Positions 48,807-57,872 of a DNA stretch of 64,000 bases are shown piece by piece. Source of the DNA: a bacterium. GTDB taxonomy: Bacteria > Auribacterota > UBA6266. The stretch covers positions 62,001 to 126,000 of the forward strand of contig JALOBK010000001.1 of assembly GCA_023228325.1 (NCBI GenBank), given 5' to 3'. Numbering within the stretch: the first letter of the stretch is position 1; each line of letters opens with the position of its first letter. A program made the translations under genes and the position numbers. Under the pieces are notes generated by a model. It had not been told where the DNA came from, did no database searches, and saw only the letters and a list, made by a program, of their open reading frames with translations.

Positions 48807-50192
48807 TTAACCGTTAATAGAAAGAAGAAATTCGGCGTTGCTCTGGGTCTTCCTCAACTTATTGATTATCAGTTCCATACATTCTACCGGATTCATCCCC
48901 TGAAGGGCTTTCCTTAAAAGCCATATCCGCTTAAGTTCATCTTCATGGAAGAGCAGTTCTTCTTTTCTTGTGCCGGACCTTTCGATATCGATCGCGGGGA
49001 ACACCCTCTTGTCTACAAGCCTCCTGTCAAGATGAAGTTCCATATTGCCGGTTCCTTTAAACTCTTCGAATATCACTTCGTCCATTTTGCTTCCGGTATC
49101 AATAAGCGCGGTGGCTATGATAGTCAGGCTTCCGCCTTCCTCAATATTGCGGGCGGCTCCGAAAAACCTCTTTGGCTTATGAAGAGCATTGGAATCAAGC
49201 CCCCCCGTAAGGATCCTTCCGCTGTGAGGCTGGACAGTGTTATAAGCCCGGGCTAACCGCGTAACGCTGTCCAGGAGGATAACAACATCGTGCTTGTGTT
49301 CTACCAGTCTTTTCGCTTTTTCTATAACTATCTCCGCGACCTGAATATGTCTTTCGGGCGGTTCATCAAACGTCGAACTTATGACTTCCCCTCTTACCGT
49401 GCGCTCCATGTCCGTAACTTCTTCCGGCCTTTCATCTATCAGAAGGACAATTAATTTCGCTTCCGGGGTATTTGTCGTTACGCTGTTGGCAATTGCCTGA
49501 AGCAGCATGGTTTTACCTGTCCTGGGAGGGGCGACAATCAATCCCCTCTGTCCCCGCCCGAGGGGAGTTAATATATCCATAACTCTCATGGATACATTTT
49601 CGGATTTTGTTTCAAGGATAAAACGCTTTAAAGGATAAAGCGGAGTCAGGTTATCAAACAGTATTTTATCCTTGGCTTTATCGGGATCTTCATGGTTTAC
49701 GGCCTCCACTTTAAGCAGCGCAAAATATTTTTCTTTATCTTTAGGCGGCCTTATCTGGCCCGAAACCATATCCCCCGTCTGAAGGTCGAACCTTCTTATC
49801 TGTGACGGCGAAACATAAATATCTTCGGGACACGGCAGATAATTATAATTCGGCGATCTCAGGAAACCGAAACCGTCAGGAAGGATTTCAAGGACTCCTT
49901 CTCCGAACATCAACCCGTTAGCCCGCGCCCTGGCTTTCAGTATTTCGAATATAAGCTGATGTTTCTTTAAAGTGCCGAGGCCTTCGATATTAAGCTGCTT
50001 CGCGATTTTATTCAATTGAGGCAATGTCATTTTCTGAAGGGATACGATATTCAGCTCGTCACCTGACCTTCCGGGGTCTTTTCCGTTTCTTGAATCGGGT
50101 TGAGCATTTGTCGCCGATGGAGTTTCTTCCTTCGAATTTTCCTTTTTCATGCCCTGAACATCTTCTTCCTTTGGTCTAGTTACCCTGCCCAT
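48807..50192 (-). CDS. rho: Transcription termination factor Rho
   Basis: Rho is an RNA-dependent hexameric ATPase that ends transcripts. The 461 residues hold an N-terminal acidic/polar extension (~1-45), the RNA-binding SAP/cold-shock-like domain (ILPDGFGFLRSPNYNYLPCPEDIYVS, ~102-127), Walker A VAPPRTGKTML (~218-228), Walker B and the R-loop (DSVTRLARAYN, ~309). The start overlaps the end of coaE by 17 bases. Confidence 0.96.
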   Translation of the reverse strand: MGRVTRPKEEDVQGMKKENSKEETPSATNAQPDSRNGKDPGRSGDELNIVSLQKMTLPQLNKIAKQLNIEGLGTLKKHQLIFEILKARARANGLMFGEGVLEILPDGFGFLRSPNYNYLPCPEDIYVSPSQIRRFDLQTGDMVSGQIRPPKDKEKYFALLKVEAVNHEDPDKAKDKILFDNLTPLYPLKRFILETKSENVSMRVMDILTPLGRGQRGLIVAPPRTGKTMLLQAIANSVTTNTPEAKLIVLLIDERPEEVTDMERTVRGEVISSTFDEPPERHIQVAEIVIEKAKRLVEHKHDVVILLDSVTRLARAYNTVQPHSGRILTGGLDSNALHKPKRFFGAARNIEEGGSLTIIATALIDTGSKMDEVIFEEFKGTGNMELHLDRRLVDKRVFPAIDIERSGTRKEELLFHEDELKRIWLLRKALQGMNPVECMELIINKLRKTQSNAEFLLSING

Positions 50193-50778
50193 TTACATCC
50201 TCCTTAAATAGTTTATTGAAAATCTGTTTTACCTGTTTTTCTGTTTCGCCTTTATTTTTTGAAGTATCTATAATATAGTCAGCTTTTGCCCTTTTCTCAG
50301 CGCCGGACAGCTGAACTTTAATTATTTTTAACGCATCATCACGGCTGATTTTATCCCTTTTAACAACCCTGTCGATTTGCAGTTTTTCCGGGCAGGACAG
50401 CAAAATAATTTTATCGAACATATTCTCCAGTCCGGCTTCATATACCAGCGGGGCGACAACAACAAACTTTTTTCCTTCCTTCCGGTATTTATCCATCCTG
50501 CTTTTCATTACGGAAATTATTTCAGGGTGGAGTATTTTTTCAAGCGCTTTCCTGTCTTTTTCGGAATTAAATATTATCCGCGCAAGTTTTTTCCTGTCGA
50601 TACTGCCGTTCCCGGAAAGACACCTGCCTTTAAAACACCCGGTTATCTGCTTGCTCCGGCGCTCCGCCGCTTTTCCGGATATGATATCCGCATCGATTAT
50701 ATTAAAACCCATATCTTTAAGTATGCCGCCGATGAATGTTTTCCCCGTACATATACCGCCTGTAATGGCTATTTTCAT
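50176..50778 (-). CDS. coaE: Dephospho-CoA kinase CoaE
   Basis: CoaE catalyses the last step of coenzyme A synthesis. The 200 residues have P-loop ITGGICTGKTFI (~5-16), DADIISGKA (~31), and the conserved VVVAPLVYEAGLE (~105-117) with RVVKRDKIS later. It overlaps rho at its 3' end and the GT-C-like gene by four bases. Confidence 0.92.
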   Translation of the reverse strand: MKIAITGGICTGKTFIGGILKDMGFNIIDADIISGKAAERRSKQITGCFKGRCLSGNGSIDRKKLARIIFNSEKDRKALEKILHPEIISVMKSRMDKYRKEGKKFVVVAPLVYEAGLENMFDKIILLSCPEKLQIDRVVKRDKISRDDALKIIKVQLSGAEKRAKADYIIDTSKNKGETEKQVKQIFNKLFKEDVNGQGN

Positions 50779-52799
50779 TCAAACAGCATCTCTTTGGAAT
50801 TTTTGATGAGTTCAAGCCCTTCGTCGATTTTCCCGGTCCGCATATATAATCTGCCAAGCTGGAAAGCCGCGGGTTTATACAAAGGATATATACTTAACGC
50901 TTTTTTAAAAGAGTTTTCGGCAGAATTTTCATCGCCGCTTTTCAAAAAAAGCATGCCTTTACTTGTATGCTCCTCGGCATTTTTCATTTCTTCGCTGTTG
51001 ATATAACGGTATGCCTTGTATATACCATTGTCATAAACAGGAACAAATCCGAAAGGCACAACATCATATCTCTCAAATTTGGACGCAATACACTCCGGGC
51101 GGTTTTCCCTGACATTCCATATATACCTCATCGAATAAGGGCCTTCAGTAGAGTAAGTGCCTCTTGTAAACACATAATAATCAACGGAATACCTGTCGCA
51201 TAACATAAGAAAATCCGATTCGTTGTTGCTGAAAAGAGCTTCGCCGTAATCAAATATTTTATTTCTCAATACCGGATTTTCAAATTTCGGATGAAAAACT
51301 ATCTTTCTTTTCCCGTAATAGTTCAATCCCGGGCATATTGTGAAATTGGCAAGGATCACCGAATCTTCAGGCGTAGCTTTTTCTGACCACATAAGGATAT
51401 CTTCATAAGCCGCGTAGTCAATATCCCTTACCCACCGGTGCCTGCACGCATACACCCTGGAAGCCTCAGTTACGCTGACAATGAGGAAGAACGCCAGGAT
51501 CAACCTTCTCATATATTTTTTATCCGAACCCGCAATAAGACAACCGCATATGACCGACACCGGAATAATAAGGAATACATACAGTCTCCTGAAAAGAACA
51601 AACATTACAAAACACATCAGGACAAAAGGAATTAAAAATAACAGGTTCATAAAGCGATTTTTAAACACATTATAGATTAGCCTGCAGAAACCCAAAAGAA
51701 AAATAAAACCGGTAACACCAAAATACCTTAAAGCACCCCTGAAACCGACAGAATCAAGAGCCGGAGTCCACAATATTCTTACATCCCAGGTTAACTGTGA
51801 AGGGTCAGACGGAATTTGATTCGTATTCTTTATTTTTTCAAAAAACAAGGAAATGAAATTTGAATAAATACTCCCATAATCCGAGCCATACAAGGATACA
51901 ACACTGGATATGACATATAAACTTATCCATATTATAACAAGTAATTGTTTTTTTGCAAGAAACTTTATTTTGCCGCTTAACATCGCAAAAAATCCGAGTA
52001 AATATAAGGCAACCATTGGAAAAGAGCATAAAAAACCGTGAGACCTGAGGTAAGGGGAGGAGATACCGGCGTAAAAAACAGCAATCACACTAAACAGGAT
52101 TATCGGTTTATATCTGTCAATGTCCTTTCCCCGGAACAAATATCCCGTGGCTATAATCACCCATATGGACAGGTATAACTGAGTCATATCCCAGAAAACG
52201 TGCGCGGCGGCCAGTGCGGCAGCCGATATAAGGGCATAGAGCGCGGAAGGCTTATTTATATAAGCGGAAACAAACCCCAGATGAACACATATAAAAGGTA
52301 ACGCGAAATTTTCCCTTGAAAACTCAACACCCGAAGAACGTATAACGGACATCAGCGAAAACGCGTAGACTGCCGATGCCAGCAGTCCGGATTCACTGTT
52401 GCCAAGCAGGTTTTTCGCCGCGAAAAAAATACCGAATATTCCCAGGCAGTAAAATACGGGGAAAAATATCCTTATAAACCGCTGAAATGAAACATCCGGT
52501 TTAAAGTACCTGTATACCGCGGCCGGAATAAAATCACCGCCTGTCGAAAGGTCTTTTTTTACATTTAACCCCTCGGGGTATTGGACGCTGAAATCCGTAT
52601 CGGGAATATCACAGCCAGACGCAAGCATATCCGCATATTTGAAAAGCAGGGGGCTCTCAAGGGTAAACGGCAATTCTCTTCCGTATTTATTCTCGCTGAA
52701 CAGGCGGTATTCCAGCCTGAGAAACACTCCGGCAAAATAAATGACGGTCAGCAAAACTACGATGATAACCGTCCTTATCCCTGATTTATTCTTGTCCAT
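50775..52799 (-). CDS. Polytopic GT-C-like membrane protein with C-terminal TPR
   Basis: This 674-residue protein has about 11-13 predicted membrane helices (~8-470), a soluble periplasmic region (~470-610) and one or two tetratricopeptide repeats at the C-terminus (~615-665, AENSFKKALSIYPLYKPAAFQLGRLY). An early soluble loop (~50-90) with an acidic SPLLFKYADML and the PEG motif (YPEGLNV, ~74) recalls the first loop of STT3/GT-C glycosyltransferases, where an Asp acts in catalysis. A GT-C glycosyltransferase (lipid-linked donor) is my best guess. It lies between polA and coaE with tiny gaps. Confidence 0.55.
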   Translation of the reverse strand: MDKNKSGIRTVIIVVLLTVIYFAGVFLRLEYRLFSENKYGRELPFTLESPLLFKYADMLASGCDIPDTDFSVQYPEGLNVKKDLSTGGDFIPAAVYRYFKPDVSFQRFIRIFFPVFYCLGIFGIFFAAKNLLGNSESGLLASAVYAFSLMSVIRSSGVEFSRENFALPFICVHLGFVSAYINKPSALYALISAAALAAAHVFWDMTQLYLSIWVIIATGYLFRGKDIDRYKPIILFSVIAVFYAGISSPYLRSHGFLCSFPMVALYLLGFFAMLSGKIKFLAKKQLLVIIWISLYVISSVVSLYGSDYGSIYSNFISLFFEKIKNTNQIPSDPSQLTWDVRILWTPALDSVGFRGALRYFGVTGFIFLLGFCRLIYNVFKNRFMNLLFLIPFVLMCFVMFVLFRRLYVFLIIPVSVICGCLIAGSDKKYMRRLILAFFLIVSVTEASRVYACRHRWVRDIDYAAYEDILMWSEKATPEDSVILANFTICPGLNYYGKRKIVFHPKFENPVLRNKIFDYGEALFSNNESDFLMLCDRYSVDYYVFTRGTYSTEGPYSMRYIWNVRENRPECIASKFERYDVVPFGFVPVYDNGIYKAYRYINSEEMKNAEEHTSKGMLFLKSGDENSAENSFKKALSIYPLYKPAAFQLGRLYMRTGKIDEGLELIKNSKEMLFE

Positions 52800-52802
52800 A
52801 TA

Positions 52803-55388
52803 TCAGATATCCGCCCAGTTATTGCCGCAGGACATACTTACTTTAAGCGGAACATTTAACGGAAATATATTTTCCATGATATTTCTCACTTCCTCTTTAA
52901 CCGTCTCGGCTTTGATGGGAGGCGCTTCGAATATCAGTTCGTCATGGACCTGCAATATCATTCTTGAGCTTAATTCCTTGCCTTTTATTAAAGCGGAGAC
53001 CTTCACCATCGCCGCTTTTATAATATCGGCGGCTGAACCCTGTATTTTTGTATTTACGGCTATTCTCCCGGCAAAGTTCCTCTCTCTCGGATTTGAGGAT
53101 TTAAACTCGGCAATATATCTTTTTCTTCCTGAAATAGTATTTACAAAACCCTGTTGCTCAGCCGTTTTAATAACCTCATCAATAAAGTCTTTGACTCTTT
53201 TATATCTCGCATAATAATTTTCAATGAATTCCGAAGCTGTTTTCCTGGCTATGCCGGAATTTTTCGAAAGTCCGAAGGAGCTTATACCGTATATTATACC
53301 GAAGTTCACAGCCTTTGCGGACTGCCTGAGCTCATCCGTAACATCTTTAATGTCGATATCATTTATCAAAGCGGCCGTGTAAGCATGTATATCCATCCCG
53401 TCTTTGAACGCCTTAAGCAATTTCTCGTCGCCGGATAAATGGGCCAGCACCCTTAATTCAATCTGTGAATAATCACAGGAAAGAAGCAGCCAGCCCTCTC
53501 TCGGAATAAATGCTTTCCGGATTTTTTTACCGTCTTCTGTTTTGACGGGTATATTCTGGAGGTTTGGATTGCTTGAACTTAAACGGCCTGTCGCTGTGCC
53601 GGTCTGATTAAATGTCGTATGAAGCCTGTCCGAGGCATCCACCAGCTCCGGCAAGGCGTCAATATAAGTCGAGATAAGTTTTGTCAGCACCCTGTATCTT
53701 CTTATATGTTCGACAACAGGATGCCTGTTTTCAAGTTCTTCAAGTACTTTATCGTCTGTGGAAAAACCGGTCTTGGTTTTTCTCGATATCGGAAGTCCCA
53801 TATCCTCAAAAAGCACCTTGCCAAGCTGTTTTGTCGAATTAATATTGAATTCCCGGCCCGAGAGGCCAAAAATTTTCTTCTTTAAGACACCTACTTCTGT
53901 TTTCATTTCGGCGGATAAATCCTTTAAAATATTCCTGTCTATCCTTATCCCCTCGGATTCCATATCCGCAAGAACCGGTATTATTTTCAACTCGATATCT
54001 TTGTATAATCCGGTCATTTTTTCTTCTTTAATCAGGCATGACATGACATCACTCAGCTCCGGCAGCAATTCAAGGCATAAACAACAGTACGCGGCATCTC
54101 CCGATTCTCCCGGGATTAATGCCTTCTCCGGCATATATTTGAACATTATGCTGTCTATGGAATAACTTTTTAATGAGGGGTTTAACACATAAGCCGCAAT
54201 TTCAACATCGGATTCTATCCCGTTAAGCCCGATACCGGATTTTCTTAACTCGATAATATCGTTTTTTAAACCAAAGCCCGTTTTTTTTATTTTTCCGCTT
54301 TCTAAAATACCCCTGACCGCCCTGGTTACCGGTTCCCCGGCGCTGCCGCCAAGCGCAAATGATACAGGGTCTGTAAGCGTGTTATACATACATAATACGG
54401 TAAATTTATCCGATTTATCTCTCAGGGTCTTAAAATATATTTTTTCAAGTCCCCTGCAACTTTCCAGATACTGCAATATCTCTTCCGGAGATGACAGCGA
54501 TTTACAGTCTTTATGCTCATCCCGGCGCGTCCCGTATCTTTCCGCCAGCTTCTTAAACTCATATTGCCGGAAAAGGGTTGAAAGTAAACTTTTATCCGGC
54601 TCGGTCAGGGAACATTCGGAAAAATCAAACTCAATGGGAATATCTTTATCAATCCGGATCAAATCCCTCGAAAACAGCGCTTTATCTCCGTTATCCCTGA
54701 ATATTCTCTGCTTCGAAGGACTTTTTATCTTATCTATATTATTAAGGATATCATCCAGTGAACCGAAATTGTTTAAGAGCTCCCGCGCCGTTTTAATACC
54801 GATACCCGGAACACCCGGTATATTATCCGAAGCGTCTCCCGCCAGAGACAGCAGATCCAGTATCCTTTCGGGATTTACTCCGAATTTTTCCAAGACTTTA
54901 TCAGGGTCATAAAGGATGTTCTCCTTGATTCCGGGAGACAGGACGAATATATTTTTGCCGTCTACAAGCTGCAGCATATCTTTATCACCCGTCGCGATTA
55001 AGGCCCTGACGCCCGCCGATGAACTTTTCTTCGCCAAAGTGGCGAGAATATCGTCGGCTTCATAACCGGGACACTCGAATATCTTTATATTATATGCTTT
55101 TAAAACCTGTTTTATGGGGCCGATCTGAGGTATGAGGTCATCAGGTATGGGTTTTCTTGTAGCTTTATATTCCTCATACTTCTTATGCCTGAATGTCGGT
55201 TCTTTTGTATCGAAAGCAACGGCGATATAATCGGGCGGGTAATCCTTCAGGAGCCTTTCAAACATATTCACAAATCCGAAAATCGCGTTTGTCGGAAAAC
55301 CGGAAGCTGTTTTTAAATCCCTTATGGCGTAAAACGCGCGGTAAACGAATGACATTCCATCAATCATCAAAAAAACTTTGTCGCGCAT
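52803..55388 (-). CDS. polA: DNA polymerase I
   Basis: The 861 residues comprise the 5'-3' exonuclease (with EADDILATLA and GDASDNIPGVPGIG), a central 3'-5' exonuclease-like domain and the polymerase (LLSCDYSQIELRVLAHLSGD; QSAKAVNFGIIYGIS; VHDELIFE). In the proofreading domain the usual D-x-E at motif I is replaced (the segment reads KIYFKTLRDK), so editing is probably lost as in Taq polymerase. It primes Okazaki repair and gap filling. It is the first gene of polA - membrane protein - coaE - rho. Confidence 0.95.
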   Translation of the reverse strand: MRDKVFLMIDGMSFVYRAFYAIRDLKTASGFPTNAIFGFVNMFERLLKDYPPDYIAVAFDTKEPTFRHKKYEEYKATRKPIPDDLIPQIGPIKQVLKAYNIKIFECPGYEADDILATLAKKSSSAGVRALIATGDKDMLQLVDGKNIFVLSPGIKENILYDPDKVLEKFGVNPERILDLLSLAGDASDNIPGVPGIGIKTARELLNNFGSLDDILNNIDKIKSPSKQRIFRDNGDKALFSRDLIRIDKDIPIEFDFSECSLTEPDKSLLSTLFRQYEFKKLAERYGTRRDEHKDCKSLSSPEEILQYLESCRGLEKIYFKTLRDKSDKFTVLCMYNTLTDPVSFALGGSAGEPVTRAVRGILESGKIKKTGFGLKNDIIELRKSGIGLNGIESDVEIAAYVLNPSLKSYSIDSIMFKYMPEKALIPGESGDAAYCCLCLELLPELSDVMSCLIKEEKMTGLYKDIELKIIPVLADMESEGIRIDRNILKDLSAEMKTEVGVLKKKIFGLSGREFNINSTKQLGKVLFEDMGLPISRKTKTGFSTDDKVLEELENRHPVVEHIRRYRVLTKLISTYIDALPELVDASDRLHTTFNQTGTATGRLSSSNPNLQNIPVKTEDGKKIRKAFIPREGWLLLSCDYSQIELRVLAHLSGDEKLLKAFKDGMDIHAYTAALINDIDIKDVTDELRQSAKAVNFGIIYGISSFGLSKNSGIARKTASEFIENYYARYKRVKDFIDEVIKTAEQQGFVNTISGRKRYIAEFKSSNPRERNFAGRIAVNTKIQGSAADIIKAAMVKVSALIKGKELSSRMILQVHDELIFEAPPIKAETVKEEVRNIMENIFPLNVPLKVSMSCGNNWADI

Positions 55389-55454
55389 AATACGGATTTT
55401 TCCGATCAGATTAAACTAACTGTTTCATCCATTGGATAGAAGTGAGATTTATGA

Positions 55455-55483
55455 ACTTGCCGGCCCGACTCCGGCCGGCAAGT
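55455..55483. repeat. GC-rich perfect hairpin after the secretin operon
   Basis: ACTTGCCGGCC (55455-55465) and GGCCGGCAAGT (55473-55483) form an 11-bp perfect stem with a 7-base loop. It lies 18 bases beyond the stop of the first secretin gene, where the pilus operon ends, and upstream of polA's stop side. No T-run follows on either strand, so termination may need Rho or the hairpin may mark an RNA 3' end. Confidence 0.6.
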
Positions 55484-55500
55484 ATTATAATTTTAAAGAT

Positions 55501-57870
55501 TTATTGTTTTACAAGCGGTTTTAAATCAACGCTGCTTTCTTCCGTTTCACCCATATATTCCCTGAGAAGGTCGCCGCGCGGAGTAATCAATTTTGCGGTC
55601 ACGAATATAATAAGATTCATCTTCTGGTTAGACTGGGTCTCATTCCTGAAAAGCCTTCCCAGAAGAGGGATATCCCCTATAATAGGCACTTTATCATCCG
55701 TCCCTGTTTTTTCTTCCCTGATAAGTCCGCCCATAACAACCGTATCCCCGTCATTGACAACCACGCTTGTGCTTACATTCCTGGTCTGAAAAGTCGGCTG
55801 TCTTGCGGGAAGGGCTGTTGTTCCGTAGTTAATCCACCCGGTAAGGTCGCTCACTTCGGGTATCATCGCAAGGGTTATTGTTTTCTTGTCATTACCTACA
55901 GTAGGTATCACGCTGAGTAAAATCCCGATTTCCCTGGTTTCAAAAGCGCTCGGAATAATAACCGCGGGTGTAATAACCGTTCCCGCATCGTTGGTCGAAG
56001 GAGGAGTTATTTCAAACTCGGTAGGATAAATTATCTCATCTACAACCTTTATCTGAGCCTGGCTGTTGTTAACCGTCGTAACTCTCGGTGAAGAGAGAAC
56101 GTTTACATCGCCTTTCTGATCCAGCGCATGCAGTATTGCCGAGAATTCGGCAACCCCCAGTACGGCTGATATTTTCATTATGTTGCCCGAGGGTTCTCCC
56201 GTTGTATCTTCGAGAAATCTTACACCCTTTGTCACGCCTTCCCTGCCCCAATTCGCGCCATACTGCCCGAATTCCGGATTACCGATGGAATCGGCCCACG
56301 GCCTCGGGTCCGCTACCAGTTTCTTGTCATGCTGCTTGAATAAAGTCATCTGGTCTGTCAGCATCCATTCAATACCAAGTTCTTTTGCCGTATCTTCGGT
56401 CAATTCAACAAACTTAGATTCAATCTCAACCTGATAAGGAACAATATCGAGTTTCTGAAGGACATCTTCGATTATACTCAGGTTTCTCGGGGTATTCCTT
56501 ACGATAAGGATACCTGTCCTTTTATCAAGGAATATCTTGCTCCCGTCGGGGAAAGGAACACCCGATTCCTCAAGGACATCCTGTATTGTCTTTGTCGATT
56601 CAACTCCCGCCGCGCTTCCCATTGTAGTAGTTTCCCCGGCTTCTTCGGCAAAACTCGTAGTAAATGTCGAACCGCTTGTGACGCCGGAAGACAGCTGGTA
56701 ATACCTTGTTTCCATTTCTTCATCTGAAACGTTCGCCGCGTCGGTAATTATCACCGCGTAATCGTCAATCCTGTAAACCAGCCCTTTTGCCCTTACAATA
56801 TATTTTATGGCTTCCATAAGAGGGATATCGGTAAGAGAAATTGTTATGGTCTGATCCTCCATTCCCTGGGCGGCCGGGTCAAGAAGTATATTGACGCCGC
56901 TCAAACCGGAAAGGTGCTTGACTACGTATTTAAGGTTAGCGTCTTTAAGCTTGATTGAAGGGACAACCTGTTCAAGCTCCTTTTCCATCTTCAGTTTTGC
57001 GGCAGATTTTCTTTCCTGTTCGGATTCAGATACTTTTTTATAAGTTTTGTCGTCGCCTATCATTTTCTTTTTAACCATCCAGTGTTCTCCCACCTGGTTA
57101 AAATAAACATCCTTCTCATCATCCCATATCTTGTCTGTGGTCTGCCTGACATTGGCAAGAGACATCTTAAGATGTCTCGCGGCATTGGCGTGGTCGGGAT
57201 TCAATTCAAGCGCTTTTTCAAAGAATGGGATAGATTCCTCATATCTCCGGTCTTTAAAATATAAATATCCTTCGGCGTAAAGCTGGTCTGATTTCTGAAT
57301 ATTATCCAGCACGATTTTTTCGCCCTCTACGGTTACTTCTTCTACTCCGAATTCGCTTTCCGCAGACAGCGCCGCTCTTGACTTTGCCATATATTTTATA
57401 GCCTGTTTATTGCTCGGATCTTTATCTATCACATCCTCAAAAATATTGACCGCATCGGCATAATTCCCTTTTTTATATTCATTTACGCCTTTGGACAATT
57501 TACCGGAAATTTCCCTTTTCATGGCTTTTTCTATGCCGGAATCAAGCTTTGACAACCTGACTTTCGCGTCTTTATTGCCGGGTTCAATTCCCAGAACCTG
57601 CTCGTATTCCGCCTTGGCCTCAATAAGCATCCCGCGGTCCTCATAATCAGCCGCGGCCTGCATATGCCGTTCCACTTCGGCTTTTCTCACCTGATTTTCC
57701 AACTCAAGCTCCCTTGCGTGCTCATTGGCAAGCCTTTCCGCTTCCATCAGGGTCCGGCTGTCAACCTGAGCAAAACCCAAACCTGCCGCAGATGCTATAA
57801 AGATCATAATAACCGCTAGTACCAGCGAATTTTTTATTGCTGTATTCATGATATTATCTCCCTTTTTCAT
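55501..57870 (-). CDS. TPR-containing secretin (PilQ/GspD family), copy A
   Basis: This 789-residue outer-membrane channel protein has a signal peptide (~1-35), several TPR-like repeats (~85-250, YLYFKDRRYEESIPFFEKALELNPDHANA), a STN/N-domain (TISLTDIPLMEAIKYIVRAKGL) and the secretin barrel with VNVLSSPRVTTVNNSQA and VVMGGLIREE. The C-terminus shows KVPIIGDIPLLGRLFRN. Secretins form the outer-membrane exit for pili or secreted proteins. It resembles Akkermansia Amuc_1098. Next to its paralogue at 57873, with two bases between. Confidence 0.9.
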   Translation of the reverse strand: MKKGDNIMNTAIKNSLVLAVIMIFIASAAGLGFAQVDSRTLMEAERLANEHARELELENQVRKAEVERHMQAAADYEDRGMLIEAKAEYEQVLGIEPGNKDAKVRLSKLDSGIEKAMKREISGKLSKGVNEYKKGNYADAVNIFEDVIDKDPSNKQAIKYMAKSRAALSAESEFGVEEVTVEGEKIVLDNIQKSDQLYAEGYLYFKDRRYEESIPFFEKALELNPDHANAARHLKMSLANVRQTTDKIWDDEKDVYFNQVGEHWMVKKKMIGDDKTYKKVSESEQERKSAAKLKMEKELEQVVPSIKLKDANLKYVVKHLSGLSGVNILLDPAAQGMEDQTITISLTDIPLMEAIKYIVRAKGLVYRIDDYAVIITDAANVSDEEMETRYYQLSSGVTSGSTFTTSFAEEAGETTTMGSAAGVESTKTIQDVLEESGVPFPDGSKIFLDKRTGILIVRNTPRNLSIIEDVLQKLDIVPYQVEIESKFVELTEDTAKELGIEWMLTDQMTLFKQHDKKLVADPRPWADSIGNPEFGQYGANWGREGVTKGVRFLEDTTGEPSGNIMKISAVLGVAEFSAILHALDQKGDVNVLSSPRVTTVNNSQAQIKVVDEIIYPTEFEITPPSTNDAGTVITPAVIIPSAFETREIGILLSVIPTVGNDKKTITLAMIPEVSDLTGWINYGTTALPARQPTFQTRNVSTSVVVNDGDTVVMGGLIREEKTGTDDKVPIIGDIPLLGRLFRNETQSNQKMNLIIFVTAKLITPRGDLLREYMGETEESSVDLKPLVKQ

Positions 57871-57872
57871 GA

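Noticed and set aside
50377..51006. 209-codon plus-strand frame across coaE and the GT-C-like gene
   Set aside because: Spans two minus-strand genes with confirmed motifs; composition (Phe/Tyr-rich) is typical of an antisense reading.
55455..55483. Intrinsic terminator for the pilus operon
   Set aside because: The stem is strong, but no T-run follows on the minus strand, so I list it as a hairpin repeat only.
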